Positions 35,515-45,202 are shown, counted from the first letter of the stretch. The stretch: DNA of 64,000 nt from Paraflavitalea pollutisoli (GCF_029360705.1 NZ_JARKMX010000004.1:186001-250000), one strand, 5' to 3'. Notes: generated by a model not told the origin, from the letters alone. Program-made: numbers and translations.

Positions 35515-37716
35515 TTATCGTACTTTTTCCAACGTCCACCATGACCAGCCATTGGCCGGCAGCGTGACCGTCATCTTCATGCTATAGTTCCTGTTTACGG
35601 CCAGCGTCTGCGCTTTCGATCCCTTTTCGCGTACCACGACCCGGTCTGTTGCGCCGGCATAATACAGGGGTACTTCGATCGTGCGGGTAATGGGTTCGCT
35701 GGTGGGGTTGAAAAGCATCAGCAGGCCATTTGTTTTCAGCAACGGATCTACGTGTAGCCAGCCATCCCAATCACGGCCATCGGCCCGGCGCAGGTGCACG
35801 AGCGGAGCGTTCAGGATATCCCGGTATTGTTTGTACCAGCTGATCACGCGGGCGACCACCGCACGGGTGGCCTCCGTATCATACAGCCTCGGGCCACGAT
35901 AACAGGCCTGCACGCCAGCTCCATAATATTGCATCATCAATTGTTCATAGTCTTTCAAATGTTCCGACAGCGGTTCCAGGATAGCTTCAGGCCCACCGCC
36001 CTGGTAGCGGGTGAGGGGCACAAAACCCCAGCCCATGGAGGGACTCATATCCCAGGTGCCATCATAAATGTTTTGCCGGTTCAGTATTTTCTGGTTATCC
36101 CGTGGCAACGAAAAGTTGACCTCGCGGTAACCGATGCTGATCTTGTGCGTGCCGTCGAGCAGGTACCAGTCGGGTGCATTGATGTACACCCCCCGCGCAT
36201 TGAGCCAATGGTAAAGGTCTTTTTGAATGGCCATTTGCCGCCACTGGCTATCGTCCAGGCCCTGGTGGCCGGGATGGGTGGTCGAAGCGCATACGTCGCC
36301 GGGGTAGGGGCCATCGTTCTCCCAGATGTCGAACCCCGTTTGCGCAAAGAAGTATTTGATCTTGCTGCTGTAGGCCAATCCCCGGGGACTGCCAAAGCAA
36401 GGGGCATTGCCAAAGAAGGCGCCGCCCGGTTTACCGGTCTTCGGGTCGATCACATCGTCGGCATCGCTGATGCGTCTTGAACTGAACAGCGAGTAGCCGC
36501 CTATCTTGATGCCGCGCTGGTGCGCATACTCCGACAATGCTTTCCAATGCCGGATATTACTGGCGGAGGTATCCTCCATGTTGATGTGGCTGCCAAAGCT
36601 CAGGATCACGGCTTCATACCCTGTGGCTACGCATTGGTCGATGGCGGTGCGTACCTGCTCATCGTTGCGGCTCACGAGGTGCATGAAGATGGGGTTGGCG
36701 GTCGTCCAGGGAGCAATGGTGCTGTATAGGCGCTGGATGGCCATACCGCGTCGCTGGCGGTCGTAGCTATCCTGCAGCAGTTCGAAGGTGCGCACTGACT
36801 GGAAGCTGTCGCCTTTTTGCAATACGATGCCGGGCGAACGTTCGGGGTAGATCTCGAGCAGGCAGGGAGTCTGGTAATTATAGTTGACCTGGCTGGTATA
36901 GCTGCTATCGGGTTTCCAATGGGTCGTTTGATCACTGAGTGTATAGCGCATCGAGTTATTGTACGCGAAATTGGTCTCGAGGTAGATGCCCTGCGGTGTC
37001 TTCATTTGTTGTGGGCTGCCCACCACGGCGCTTTCTTCTTCAACCAGGCCCAGCACTTCATGCACCACGCGATCGAGCTTAAGCGGGCGGCTGCCTTCAT
37101 AATGCAGCGAAAGTCGCTTGCTGATCAGTGGCAATCCATCGTATAGATCATAATACACCATGACGACGAGGCCGGTCAGTGCGGCGGCTGCTGCCCGGTA
37201 ACGGAAGCCAATTGTTTTGCCGCTCGCTTGTCGCTTGTTGCGCATCCAGCCCTGGTAGTGCCAATCGAGCAGGGGCGCGAGGCTGCTGATCTCGTAGCGC
37301 TCATAGACAAAATTACTGGAGGCCGGCGCCAGGCTATCGATGGCCGTCATGGTGAGGTAAGCTTTCTCCCGCTGGCCCTGGAGTCCTCCGATACTATATT
37401 CTATTCCGTCGATGATCAGTTTGGCCTCGGGTTGCAGGGCCCGCAGCAATTGTTGCCCGTTGCGCAGGTTGGTGTAGTCGAAGCAGGCTACAGTGGGACT
37501 GATGCGGAAGCTGCGCTTCACGAGTCCGTTGTTCAGGTATATTTCTTTACCGTCGGTTGATGGTTGAATGTTGGCCTGCTGCTTAACTGGCGAAACCAGC
37601 CAGTCTGTACGTTGGGTGGCATCCTGTACAATTGTGCGTGGCGGCAATTGACACACACAGGTGGTGGTGATCATTGCAGCCATCAAAGCCGGCAACAGGG
37701 TTACTACATATTTCAT
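35515..37716 (-). CDS. Exported TIM-barrel glycosidase-like protein, family uncertain (GH36/clan GH-D-like)
   Basis: 733 residues from ATG 37716, which opens a signal peptide (MKYVVTLLPALMAAMITTTCVCQ); the longer frame to 37809 is implausible. A galactose-mutarotase-like beta-sandwich (~50-300) is followed by a (beta/alpha)8 barrel (~310-630) and a small C-terminal beta domain. The layout matches alpha-galactosidase-like enzymes of clan GH-D. The usual KYD/KWD nucleophile motif is not obvious: the best candidate is FDIWENDGPYPGDVCAS, and an acid candidate lies near NAPDWYLLDG. I therefore do not assign a GH family. It is divergent from SusC set 2 across 194 bases. Confidence 0.75.
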   Translation of the reverse strand: MKYVVTLLPALMAAMITTTCVCQLPPRTIVQDATQRTDWLVSPVKQQANIQPSTDGKEIYLNNGLVKRSFRISPTVACFDYTNLRNGQQLLRALQPEAKLIIDGIEYSIGGLQGQREKAYLTMTAIDSLAPASSNFVYERYEISSLAPLLDWHYQGWMRNKRQASGKTIGFRYRAAAAALTGLVVMVYYDLYDGLPLISKRLSLHYEGSRPLKLDRVVHEVLGLVEEESAVVGSPQQMKTPQGIYLETNFAYNNSMRYTLSDQTTHWKPDSSYTSQVNYNYQTPCLLEIYPERSPGIVLQKGDSFQSVRTFELLQDSYDRQRRGMAIQRLYSTIAPWTTANPIFMHLVSRNDEQVRTAIDQCVATGYEAVILSFGSHINMEDTSASNIRHWKALSEYAHQRGIKIGGYSLFSSRRISDADDVIDPKTGKPGGAFFGNAPCFGSPRGLAYSSKIKYFFAQTGFDIWENDGPYPGDVCASTTHPGHQGLDDSQWRQMAIQKDLYHWLNARGVYINAPDWYLLDGTHKISIGYREVNFSLPRDNQKILNRQNIYDGTWDMSPSMGWGFVPLTRYQGGGPEAILEPLSEHLKDYEQLMMQYYGAGVQACYRGPRLYDTEATRAVVARVISWYKQYRDILNAPLVHLRRADGRDWDGWLHVDPLLKTNGLLMLFNPTSEPITRTIEVPLYYAGATDRVVVREKGSKAQTLAVNRNYSMKMTVTLPANGWSWWTLEKVR

Positions 37717-37736
37717 GAGCTGAAAAGTAAGTAATA

Positions 37737-37744
37737 GAAAGGTA
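37737..37744 (-). promoter_or_regulatory. Possible -7 element of the TIM-barrel hydrolase gene
   Basis: TACCTTTC on the minus strand (37744 to 37737), one base off TAnnTTTG, 20 bases before the chosen ATG at 37716. No -33 box at normal spacing, so an activator may be required. Confidence 0.3.
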
Positions 37745-37749
37745 GTGCA

Positions 37750-37788
37750 TTTGCGCAATGGTTTGCGCAGCTCAACCGGCCTTTGCGC
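37750..37788. repeat. Three TTTGCGC copies in a divergent promoter region
   Basis: TTTGCGC occurs at 37750-37756, 37762-37768 and 37782-37788, start-to-start distances 12 and 20 bases. The first lies in the palindrome TTGCGCAA and the second contains TGCGCA. They stand between the promoters of the TIM-barrel hydrolase and SusC set 2 and may be operator half-sites. Confidence 0.45.
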
Positions 37789-37868
37789 GCCTCCCGGGAT
37801 AAGATACAATCATATAAAAGTCCATTTTATTACGGATTCTGTCCATTCACTGCGCCTTACCGGCCTGC

Positions 37869-37876
37869 TACCTTTA
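37869..37876 (+). promoter_or_regulatory. Possible -7 element of the SusCD set 2 operon
   Basis: TACCTTTA, one base off TAnnTTTG, placed so that transcription would begin ~30 bases before the ATG at 37911. No good -33 element is seen. Confidence 0.3.
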
Positions 37877-37910
37877 GGATGATTCTTAATCGTAAATCAA
37901 AACACCTGCC

Positions 37911-40900
37911 ATGTTGAAGCTCCTGACTGTAGCGAACCGTAGCCTGATGAACGAAGGCTGCCGGCATTTTCGAAGAGGGGGAAAGATGCAGTTACTTTCC
38001 TGCTTATTCCTGCTATTACTGCAATCTGCTTTTTCACAAAACAATGCATCCCTGAGCGGAAAAGTGCTCGATGAAAAGGGCAACGGGCTGCCCGCAGCCA
38101 CCGTCGCTCTCAAGGGTTCTACTGTTGTCGCCCTTACCTCCGAAACCGGCGACTTTACCATCGAGGTACCGTCTAAAGCTGGTATCCTCGTCATTACCCA
38201 TGCCAATTATGCACCGAAGGAATTTGCTTTCACTGCGTCTACCGTCAATATTGCGGTTCAACTGACGCTGAAACAGCAGGACCTGGGTGAAGTGGTGGTC
38301 GTGGCCTATGGCACGCAAAAGAAGACCTCCGTAACGGCATCTGTATCTACGATCGCGGGTTCGCAGATCGCTTCGGTCCCGGTGGCCAACCTGACCAATG
38401 CCATTGGCGGCCGTGTACCCGGTGTCATCTTCCGGCAGAACAGCGGTGAGCCGGGCTTTGATGGTGCTTCGCTGCTGATCAGGGGTATCGGTACTACAGG
38501 TAGTGCTGCTCCGCTGGTGATCGTAGATGGTGTACCCCGCAGCTTCAGCCAGCTGGACCCTTCCAGCATTGCCAACATCTCTATCCTCAAAGATGCGGCT
38601 GCCGTGGCGCCTTACGGCGTGGCAGGCGCCAATGGAGTGATCCTGGTGACCACGAAAAAAGGTAATGCGGGCAAACCCGTATTGACCTATAGTGGCTATT
38701 ACGGTCTGCAGAACCCTACGCGGCTGCCCGATATGGTAGACGCCTATGAATATGTGACCTTGCGTAATGCCGCCAATAAGAATGCCGGGCAAAACCCCGT
38801 GTACACCGATGCGCAAATTCAAAAGTACCGCGATGGTTCTGACCCGGATGCGTACCCCAACCACGACGTGCTGAACGAACTGATCAATAAAGACGCCTCC
38901 ATGACGGGGCACAACCTGTCGGTTTCCGGCGGATCAGACAAGATCAAATACTTCGGCGCACTGGGCTACCTCAGCCAGCAAGGCATGTGGGGTACAACCA
39001 GCTTCAAGCGTTATAACCTGACCACCAACCTCGAGGCCCGGGTGACCAACAGTACGAAATTTGCGATGAGCCTCAACGGTCGCGTAGAAGACAAGCGCTA
39101 CCCTGCGGTAAGTGCCGGTTCCATCTTCGACCAGTTGTACCGCACGCCCCCTACTGCGCCGCTCACTTTCTCCAACGGCTTGTGGGGTTCTTACATCGGC
39201 CGTTCTGCCTATGGTAATATCTTCAAGAGCGGTTACACCAACACATTGGGCCAGGTACTGCTTACGCAGTTGTCACTGGAGCAGGAGCTTCCTGTAAAAG
39301 GACTGACGGCCAAAGTCGTGTTCAGCTATGACTACAACGATGGCGATGGCGGTACCACCAAGACCTGGGCTACCCCCATTCCTTATTATACGGTCAATAC
39401 CAGCACAACGCCTTATACTTACCCCGAAGCGGGAAAAGATGGCCCGGCTAAGCCGACCTATTCGGTGTCCTTTCTGCAAAGACAGGCCTTTACGTACCAG
39501 GGTTACCTTACCTACAACAACCGGTTTGGTAAAAGCGATATCGGCGGTACGCTGGTCTTCGAAGCACGCAATTCCAAAGCCACCTCTATGGGAGCTGCGC
39601 GTACAAACTTCGGGGTGAGCATTCCTGAGTTGAGCAACGGTAGTTCCAACGCCGCCGACATTTCAAACTCAGGTTTCTCCAGCGAAGCGAAACAAAGAGG
39701 CCTGATCGGCCGTATCACGTATGCATATGATGGTAAATACCTCCTGGAAGCATCCGGCCGGTACGACGGGCATTATGCTTTTGCGCCCGGCAAACGTTAT
39801 CATTTCTTCCCCGCCGTGTCAGCCGGCTGGCGCCTGTCGGAAGAATCGTTTATCAAGAACAACGCCTCGTGGATCGATAACCTGAAGATCAGGGGATCTT
39901 ATGGCGAAAGCGGTGCCTTGCCTTCGGGCGGCGCATTCCAATACCTTAGTGCCTATGCGCTGTATGGCGCCAGCGCTATTTTAGGTGGCGTGCAGAACCA
40001 GGGACTGAGAGAATCGGTGGAGCCCAATGTCAACATCACCTGGGAAACAGCTAAGAAAACGAATATCGGTTTTGAGCTGTCCGTGCTCAAAGGATTGTTC
40101 TTCATCGAAGCCGACTATTTCACCGAGAAGCGCAACAACATGCTCGTATCTCCCCAGGTGCTCGTGCCGGCCGAATATGGTATCGGCATCGCCCAGGAGA
40201 ACGCAGCGAAAATGAGCAATCGTGGATTTGAGTTCAATGCCGGTTCAAAATACAATGTCAACAAAGACCTTCATGTAGGGCTCTCTTTTAACTTCACCTA
40301 TGCGAAGAACAAACTGGAACAGGTATTTGAAGGCGCGGCTACGCTCAACAATCCCAACCGGCGGATCACGGGCCGTGCGCTCGGAACGCAGTTTGGCTAC
40401 CATGCCCTGGGGCTTTTCCAGGTAACGGACGATAAGAATGGCGATGGTACCATCAATGCCAGCGAATATCCCGTTGCACAGTTTGGTACGCTTCGTCCCG
40501 GTGATATCAAATACGAAGACGTGAACGGTGACAATAAGATCACGCCCGATGACCTGAAGCCTATCGGTAATCCGGCAACGCCCATCATCATTTACGGGTT
40601 TTCGCCCACGGTATCTTATAAAGGCTTTGACCTCAACCTGCTGTTCCAGGGTGCCGCGAAGCGGAACTTCTACATCAACGGGCAGGCTGCCTGGCCTTTC
40701 TTCAATTCAGGTTCGGCCCTGGCCGCAACGCTCGACTACTGGACGCCGGAGAACCCCAATGCCCGCTATCCCCGTGTAATGCCGGTGCCTACAAGCAACA
40801 ATACACAAACCTCTTCCTGGTGGATCAGGAGTGGCAATTACCTCCGCCTCAAATCGGCCGAGATCGGTTACTCCCTGCCCCAGTCGTGGATGTCGGTGGT

Positions 40901-41054
40901 GCATATCCAACAGGCGAGGATCTACCTCTCCGGTCAGAACATTGCCACCTGGAGCAAGGATATCAAGGATTTCGATCCGGAGATCAGTTCCGCCAACGGC
41001 AACTATTACCCGCAACAATCGGTGATCACGGTTGGTCTCAATATTACTTTATAA
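37911..41054 (+). CDS. SusC-like TonB-dependent outer-membrane transporter (set 2)
   Basis: 1047 residues. The first 25 residues are a basic extension before the signal peptide (MQLLSCLFLLLLQSAFSQ), and an ATG at 37986 is an alternative start. I keep 37911 because a TACCTTTA promoter element sits at a fitting distance. A carboxypeptidase-like regulatory domain (LSGKVLDEKGNGLPAATVAL) is followed by VVVVAYGTQKK, the plug (IGGRVPGVIF, LKDAAAVAPYGVAGANGV) and the barrel. Outer membrane; imports oligosaccharide together with the SusD encoded 18 bases downstream. Confidence 0.94.
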   Translation: MLKLLTVANRSLMNEGCRHFRRGGKMQLLSCLFLLLLQSAFSQNNASLSGKVLDEKGNGLPAATVALKGSTVVALTSETGDFTIEVPSKAGILVITHANYAPKEFAFTASTVNIAVQLTLKQQDLGEVVVVAYGTQKKTSVTASVSTIAGSQIASVPVANLTNAIGGRVPGVIFRQNSGEPGFDGASLLIRGIGTTGSAAPLVIVDGVPRSFSQLDPSSIANISILKDAAAVAPYGVAGANGVILVTTKKGNAGKPVLTYSGYYGLQNPTRLPDMVDAYEYVTLRNAANKNAGQNPVYTDAQIQKYRDGSDPDAYPNHDVLNELINKDASMTGHNLSVSGGSDKIKYFGALGYLSQQGMWGTTSFKRYNLTTNLEARVTNSTKFAMSLNGRVEDKRYPAVSAGSIFDQLYRTPPTAPLTFSNGLWGSYIGRSAYGNIFKSGYTNTLGQVLLTQLSLEQELPVKGLTAKVVFSYDYNDGDGGTTKTWATPIPYYTVNTSTTPYTYPEAGKDGPAKPTYSVSFLQRQAFTYQGYLTYNNRFGKSDIGGTLVFEARNSKATSMGAARTNFGVSIPELSNGSSNAADISNSGFSSEAKQRGLIGRITYAYDGKYLLEASGRYDGHYAFAPGKRYHFFPAVSAGWRLSEESFIKNNASWIDNLKIRGSYGESGALPSGGAFQYLSAYALYGASAILGGVQNQGLRESVEPNVNITWETAKKTNIGFELSVLKGLFFIEADYFTEKRNNMLVSPQVLVPAEYGIGIAQENAAKMSNRGFEFNAGSKYNVNKDLHVGLSFNFTYAKNKLEQVFEGAATLNNPNRRITGRALGTQFGYHALGLFQVTDDKNGDGTINASEYPVAQFGTLRPGDIKYEDVNGDNKITPDDLKPIGNPATPIIIYGFSPTVSYKGFDLNLLFQGAAKRNFYINGQAAWPFFNSGSALAATLDYWTPENPNARYPRVMPVPTSNNTQTSSWWIRSGNYLRLKSAEIGYSLPQSWMSVVHIQQARIYLSGQNIATWSKDIKDFDPEISSANGNYYPQQSVITVGLNITL

Positions 41055-41072
41055 TTCAACTTTCATATTGCT

Positions 41073-42740
41073 ATGTCAGCGAATAACAATAGAAGACTCC
41101 TTAAGATCTGTACAGCGTTGCTGGTGCTGCTGTCGGTGACTTCCTGCCAGAAAGACGAGGCGCTGGATGTGCAGCCGCGCGACCTGTTTTCAGATGCCAA
41201 CGTATGGACCGATCCCGGCGCATCGGACCTGTTCCTGAACGATATTTACCGCGCACTGCCCGATGGCAACAATTGGTACGATCCACTGGAGAACTGGTCC
41301 GACAATTCCATTTGCGGTTTTGCCTGGCCCAGCTCGAGAACGGTGATCCAGCAGGGCCTGCAGGCGCCGGCCGTATCGCCCCTGGGTGATATCGGCACCT
41401 TCGATTGGAGCACGAACTATGCCCTGATCAGGAAGTGCAATATCTTCATCAGCAAGGTTGCTGCATCCGATCTGCCCGATACGTATAAGAAACCCCGCGT
41501 GGCGGAAGCCCGTTTTCTCCGTGCTTATTACTATCACCTCATCTGGATGTATTATGGCGGTGTGCCCCTTATTACGGAGCCCCTCGACCGGCAAACACAG
41601 GGAGAGGATATTTTCAAGCCGCGCAACAGCTCGGAGGAGACCCTTAAGTTCATCTCCGACGAATGTGCCGCTATCTATGCAGACCTGCTGCAAACGCCTT
41701 CTTCGGGCCGGATCGGTAAAGGCGCTGCTATGGCGCTCAAAGGCTGGTGCGAATTGTTTGGCGGAAAATATGCCGATGCAGCCGCCAGTAACAAAAAGAT
41801 CATCGATGAGCTGGGCAGTGTATATGACCTGCATCCTTCCTATGCCGGCTTCTTCCTGGCAAAAGGCAATAGCAGTAAAGAATCTATTCTCTATGTGGAG
41901 TATGCACCACCGGGTTACGGTAAAGGTTCGGCGCTCGACGGTACCGTGGGGCCCACGTTTACCAAGAACGGTGCTGAAACCAGTTGGGGAGGTGTGAACC
42001 CCACCCAGGAGCTGGTAGATGACTATGCGATGGACAATGGAAAACCGATCACCGATCCTACCTCCGGTTACGATCCGCAGCAGCCTTACAAGAACAGGGA
42101 GCAAAGGTTCTACGAATCCATTGTGTACGACGCTTCCTGGTTCTATAACGATACGATGTATATGCGCACGGGTAGCCCGAACTACATCGACCTTACCGAT
42201 AAGGACGATGCTACGCAGACCGGTTATTACATGCGCAAGCGGCTCGACGACAAATCGCTCGTGTTGGGTGCTGCCAACTGGGATGGCTACACCAGCTACC
42301 AGAATTACTCGCTCTTCCGGTTTGCTGAAGTGCTGCTCAATTATGCAGAAGCGCAGAACGAAGCGGCCGGGCCCGATGCCTCCGTATACCAGGCGATCAA
42401 CCGGATCCGGAAGCGGGGTAATATCGACGACCTGCCCGCCGGCCTGTCGAAAGACCAGATGCGCACTGCTATCCGTCGCGAAAGAAGGGTAGAGCTGGCG
42501 CTGGAAGATAAACGTTACTGGGACCTTATCCGGTGGAAGACCGCCGAGGTCAACCTCAACCAGCCGCTGCACGGCATGAAGATCACCAAAAAGAACGATG
42601 GCTCACTGGTGTATGAAGTGGTGGCTGCAACTGGCGGCAACCGGAAGTTCGATAAGTCGAAGCACTACCTGTTTGCGATACCGCAGGGAGTGATCGATCA
42701 GAACAAACAGCTCAAAGGAAAACAGAATCCTGGTTATTGA
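41073..42740 (+). CDS. SusD-like surface glycan-binding lipoprotein (set 2)
   Basis: 555 residues with a lipoprotein signal (LLVLLSVTSC, Cys ~27). SusD features: RAYYYHLIWMYYGGVPLI, RFAEVLLNYAEAQNEA, INRIRKRGNIDDLP, IRRERRVELALEDKRYWDLIRWK, ending in QNPGY. Unlike sets 1 and 3 no third lipoprotein follows; a strong terminator comes 17 bases after the stop. It partners the SusC encoded directly upstream. Confidence 0.95.
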   Translation: MSANNNRRLLKICTALLVLLSVTSCQKDEALDVQPRDLFSDANVWTDPGASDLFLNDIYRALPDGNNWYDPLENWSDNSICGFAWPSSRTVIQQGLQAPAVSPLGDIGTFDWSTNYALIRKCNIFISKVAASDLPDTYKKPRVAEARFLRAYYYHLIWMYYGGVPLITEPLDRQTQGEDIFKPRNSSEETLKFISDECAAIYADLLQTPSSGRIGKGAAMALKGWCELFGGKYADAAASNKKIIDELGSVYDLHPSYAGFFLAKGNSSKESILYVEYAPPGYGKGSALDGTVGPTFTKNGAETSWGGVNPTQELVDDYAMDNGKPITDPTSGYDPQQPYKNREQRFYESIVYDASWFYNDTMYMRTGSPNYIDLTDKDDATQTGYYMRKRLDDKSLVLGAANWDGYTSYQNYSLFRFAEVLLNYAEAQNEAAGPDASVYQAINRIRKRGNIDDLPAGLSKDQMRTAIRRERRVELALEDKRYWDLIRWKTAEVNLNQPLHGMKITKKNDGSLVYEVVAATGGNRKFDKSKHYLFAIPQGVIDQNKQLKGKQNPGY

Positions 42741-42756
42741 TCGTTATACTGTGTAT

Positions 42757-42786
42757 GCTCCCCGGCCCGGCCGGGGAGCTTTTTTT
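42757..42786 (+). terminator. Intrinsic terminator after SusCD set 2
   Basis: GCTCCCCGGC, loop CCG, GCCGGGGAGC, then seven T (42780-42786). Perfect ten-base-pair GC-rich stem between convergent genes. Confidence 0.92.
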
Positions 42787-42816
42787 ATGGTATGGCCCGT
42801 TAGCAAGCGGGTTATG

Positions 42817-43734
42817 CTATTCCACCTTCAATCGCTTTTTATCGCGATAGGCCCTGGGCGACATGCCCATTTGCCGTTTGAAGAACCTCGAGAAATAATA
42901 GGCGTCTTCTATGCCTATTTCCTCGGCGATCTCGTGAATGCGTTTGGTGGTCAGTAACAAGTACTGGCAGGCTTTCTGCACTTTCAGGTGATTCATGTAC
43001 TCCATGGGTGGATAACCTGTCTTTTGGCGGAAGAGAAAGGAGAGGTGGGAAGAAGAAACATTCAGCCGGGCTGCAATATCGCTGAGGTTGCAAACCGAAC
43101 GGATGCTTTCGGTCATGATGGTGATCGCTTTGTCGACCACATCTTCTTCGTACCGGGTATTCTGGTGGTCGATATTTTCCGGGTGCATGAAGGATACCAG
43201 GAAATGGGAGAAGCACATATTGGCGTATACCATGTTCTTGGCACTGTAGCCTCTTTCCAGGCAATGGTAAATGGAATCGAACAGGTCGATGCGCTTTTCG
43301 GAGTAATGCAGTACGTCGGTATAACCATTCAGTCGCTGCTGTAAGTAGTTGACCAGTGAGGGGGCATTGGAGCCGTTGAAATGCACCCAATAGATAGTCC
43401 ACGGATCGTTCTCGTCGGCCTGGTAGGTATGATCTGTTGACTTCGGCACCACGAAAAAGCCACCGGCGCTGATCTTGCAGGGCACCTTGTTGACCGTCGC
43501 CATTCCTGATCCCCGCACGCAATAGATGAGGATGTGCTCATCGGCGCCATGCGCTCTTTTGCGGTAATGGAATTTAGCTTTCGGGTAATAGCCGATGTCG
43601 GTAATGTGGAGGCCCGACAGGAAGGGGTGGTTGGAGCAGGTTTGTTGTAATACATTACGCGGAATGCCAATGGCCTTCTGCCCGTCGAAGCCATCTCTCT
43701 TTTTCGTGACCTTTTCGTTCATATGGAAGCGCAT
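42817..43734 (-). CDS. AraC family transcriptional regulator with cupin domain
   Basis: 305 residues. An N-terminal AraC-type cupin domain (HILIYCVRGSGMATVN, GGFFVVPKSTDHTY, WTIYWVHFNG) precedes two helix-turn-helix units (NLSDIAARLNVSSSHLSFLF and RIHEIAEEIGIEDAYYFSRF) and the terminal KRQMGMSPRAYRDKKR. Start at ATG 43734. An ATG at 43722 is possible because a TACTTTTG element lies at 43746-43739, which would make the transcript nearly leaderless. It is divergent from the MFS-DUF5107-GH2 operon and is its likely regulator. Convergent with SusCD set 2. Confidence 0.92.
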   Translation of the reverse strand: MRFHMNEKVTKKRDGFDGQKAIGIPRNVLQQTCSNHPFLSGLHITDIGYYPKAKFHYRKRAHGADEHILIYCVRGSGMATVNKVPCKISAGGFFVVPKSTDHTYQADENDPWTIYWVHFNGSNAPSLVNYLQQRLNGYTDVLHYSEKRIDLFDSIYHCLERGYSAKNMVYANMCFSHFLVSFMHPENIDHQNTRYEEDVVDKAITIMTESIRSVCNLSDIAARLNVSSSHLSFLFRQKTGYPPMEYMNHLKVQKACQYLLLTTKRIHEIAEEIGIEDAYYFSRFFKRQMGMSPRAYRDKKRLKVE

Positions 43735-43738
43735 GGCC

Positions 43739-43746
43739 CAAAAGTA
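43739..43746 (-). promoter_or_regulatory. -7 element of the second AraC gene
   Basis: TACTTTTG on the minus strand matches TAnnTTTG exactly and ends five bases before the ATG at 43734, implying a leaderless or very short-leader mRNA, or use of the ATG at 43722. Confidence 0.4.
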
Positions 43747-43777
43747 TAAAAATCCATCTTTTTCCGGGTAATTTACA

Positions 43778-43808
43778 TTGCAGTAACAAACCCTTAACGG
43801 GAAATTTG
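43778..43808 (+). promoter_or_regulatory. Promoter of the MFS-DUF5107-GH2 operon
   Basis: TTG at 43778-43780 and GAAATTTG at 43801-43808 (one mismatch to TAnnTTTG) with 20 bases between. Transcription would start ~23 bases before the ATG at 43836, supporting that start. Confidence 0.5.
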
Positions 43809-43835
43809 CCTGACACAGCCATCAATAAATTTTTC

Positions 43836-45179
43836 ATGCATACAGGGACTACCAGAACGGCTTTCAATGCGACCTATATTACCGGCATCTGCTTTATCGC
43901 GGCGCTGGGCGGTTACTTGTTTGGATTCGACTTTGCGGTGATCGCCGGTGGTCTGCCCTTTTTGCAAAAGCAGTTTGGACTCGATGCATATTGGGAAGGC
44001 TTTGTGACAGGGGTGTTGGCATTGGGCGCCATCCTCGGCTGCCTGGTCGCCGGGGATCTTTCCAACCGCTTCGGTCGCAAGCCCGCTCTGCTGACTGCCG
44101 CATGCCTGTTTGGCCTCTCGTCGCTGGCCATGGCATTGGCGCCGGGGCGGGATGTTTTCATCGCAGCCAGGGGCCTGGCGGGTGTGGCAGTGGGCATGGC
44201 TTCTATGTTGTCGCCGCTCTACATTGCCGAACTGGCGCCTCCGGTGTACCGGGGCAGGTTGATCGCCATCAACCAACTCACGATCGTACTGGGTATTTTT
44301 TTTACGAACCTTATCAACTATAGTCTTCGCAACCAGGGGGATGATGCCTGGCGCTGGATGTTTGGCCTGGGCGTAGCGCCCGCTGCGCTTTTCTTTGGCG
44401 GATTGCTCTGGCTGCCGGAAAGTCCCCGTTGGTTGATCAAAAAAGGCAGGACCGACGCTGCAAAAGCTATCTTAAGCAAGATCGGGGGCGCGGCGTATGC
44501 GCAGTCTACGATCACCGATGTCGGGCAACCAGGCAGGTCGGATAAAAAGGTACGCTACCGGGAACTGTTGAACCGATTGTATCTGCCGGCGGTACTGACC
44601 GGCATTGCCCTGGCGGTATTTCAGCAATTTTGCGGCATCAATACCGTGTTCAATTATACGCCGCTGATCTTTAAAAGTATGGGCGCTTCGCCCGACGACC
44701 AGCTCTTTCAGACGGTGTTGATCGGCGCGGTGAATTTTCTGTTTACCGTACTGGCGATCCTGCTGGTAGACCGCCTGGGGCGGAAGCCGCTCATGCTGGC
44801 AGGCGCGGGCGGGTTATGTGTACTGTACCTGCTGATCGCCTGGCTGCTGCAGCAGCAATCTCCTTCGGTGTCGTGGTTGTTGCTGTCGGCCATCGGTGTG
44901 TATGCACTGTCGCTGGCGCCGGTCACCTGGGTATTGATGGCGGAAATATTTCCGGGCAAAGTGCGGGTGCAGGCTATCACAGTGGCCGGCATGTTCCTTT
45001 GGCTCGCTTATTTTACCCTCGTATTTACCTTTCCCGTGCTCTTCGAGACCTTCAAGGAAAATACTTTCTATCTATATGCCGGTGTATGTGCGCTGGGTTT
45101 CCTGCTCGTATGGCGGGCGGTACGGGAAACCAAGGGTAAATCACTGGAAGAGATCGACAACCTCCCCGTATCCCATTAA
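43836..45179 (+). CDS. MFS sugar porter (sugar:H+ symporter family)
   Basis: 447 residues from ATG 43836; a TTG at 43806 overlaps the promoter element and was rejected. Twelve membrane helices with sugar-porter signatures: GYLFGFDFAVIAGG in helix 1, GDLSNRFGRKPAL between helices 2 and 3, PESPRWLIKKGR after helix 6, FQQFCGINTVFNYTP in helix 7, DRLGRKPLM between helices 8 and 9, and a C-terminal ETKGKSLEEID. It probably imports a monosaccharide produced by the exported GH2 enzymes of the same operon. The DUF5107 gene follows after 23 bases. Confidence 0.94.
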   Translation: MHTGTTRTAFNATYITGICFIAALGGYLFGFDFAVIAGGLPFLQKQFGLDAYWEGFVTGVLALGAILGCLVAGDLSNRFGRKPALLTAACLFGLSSLAMALAPGRDVFIAARGLAGVAVGMASMLSPLYIAELAPPVYRGRLIAINQLTIVLGIFFTNLINYSLRNQGDDAWRWMFGLGVAPAALFFGGLLWLPESPRWLIKKGRTDAAKAILSKIGGAAYAQSTITDVGQPGRSDKKVRYRELLNRLYLPAVLTGIALAVFQQFCGINTVFNYTPLIFKSMGASPDDQLFQTVLIGAVNFLFTVLAILLVDRLGRKPLMLAGAGGLCVLYLLIAWLLQQQSPSVSWLLLSAIGVYALSLAPVTWVLMAEIFPGKVRVQAITVAGMFLWLAYFTLVFTFPVLFETFKENTFYLYAGVCALGFLLVWRAVRETKGKSLEEIDNLPVSH

Positions 45180-45202
45180 GTATCCCAATAAGTAACAGCG
45201 AT

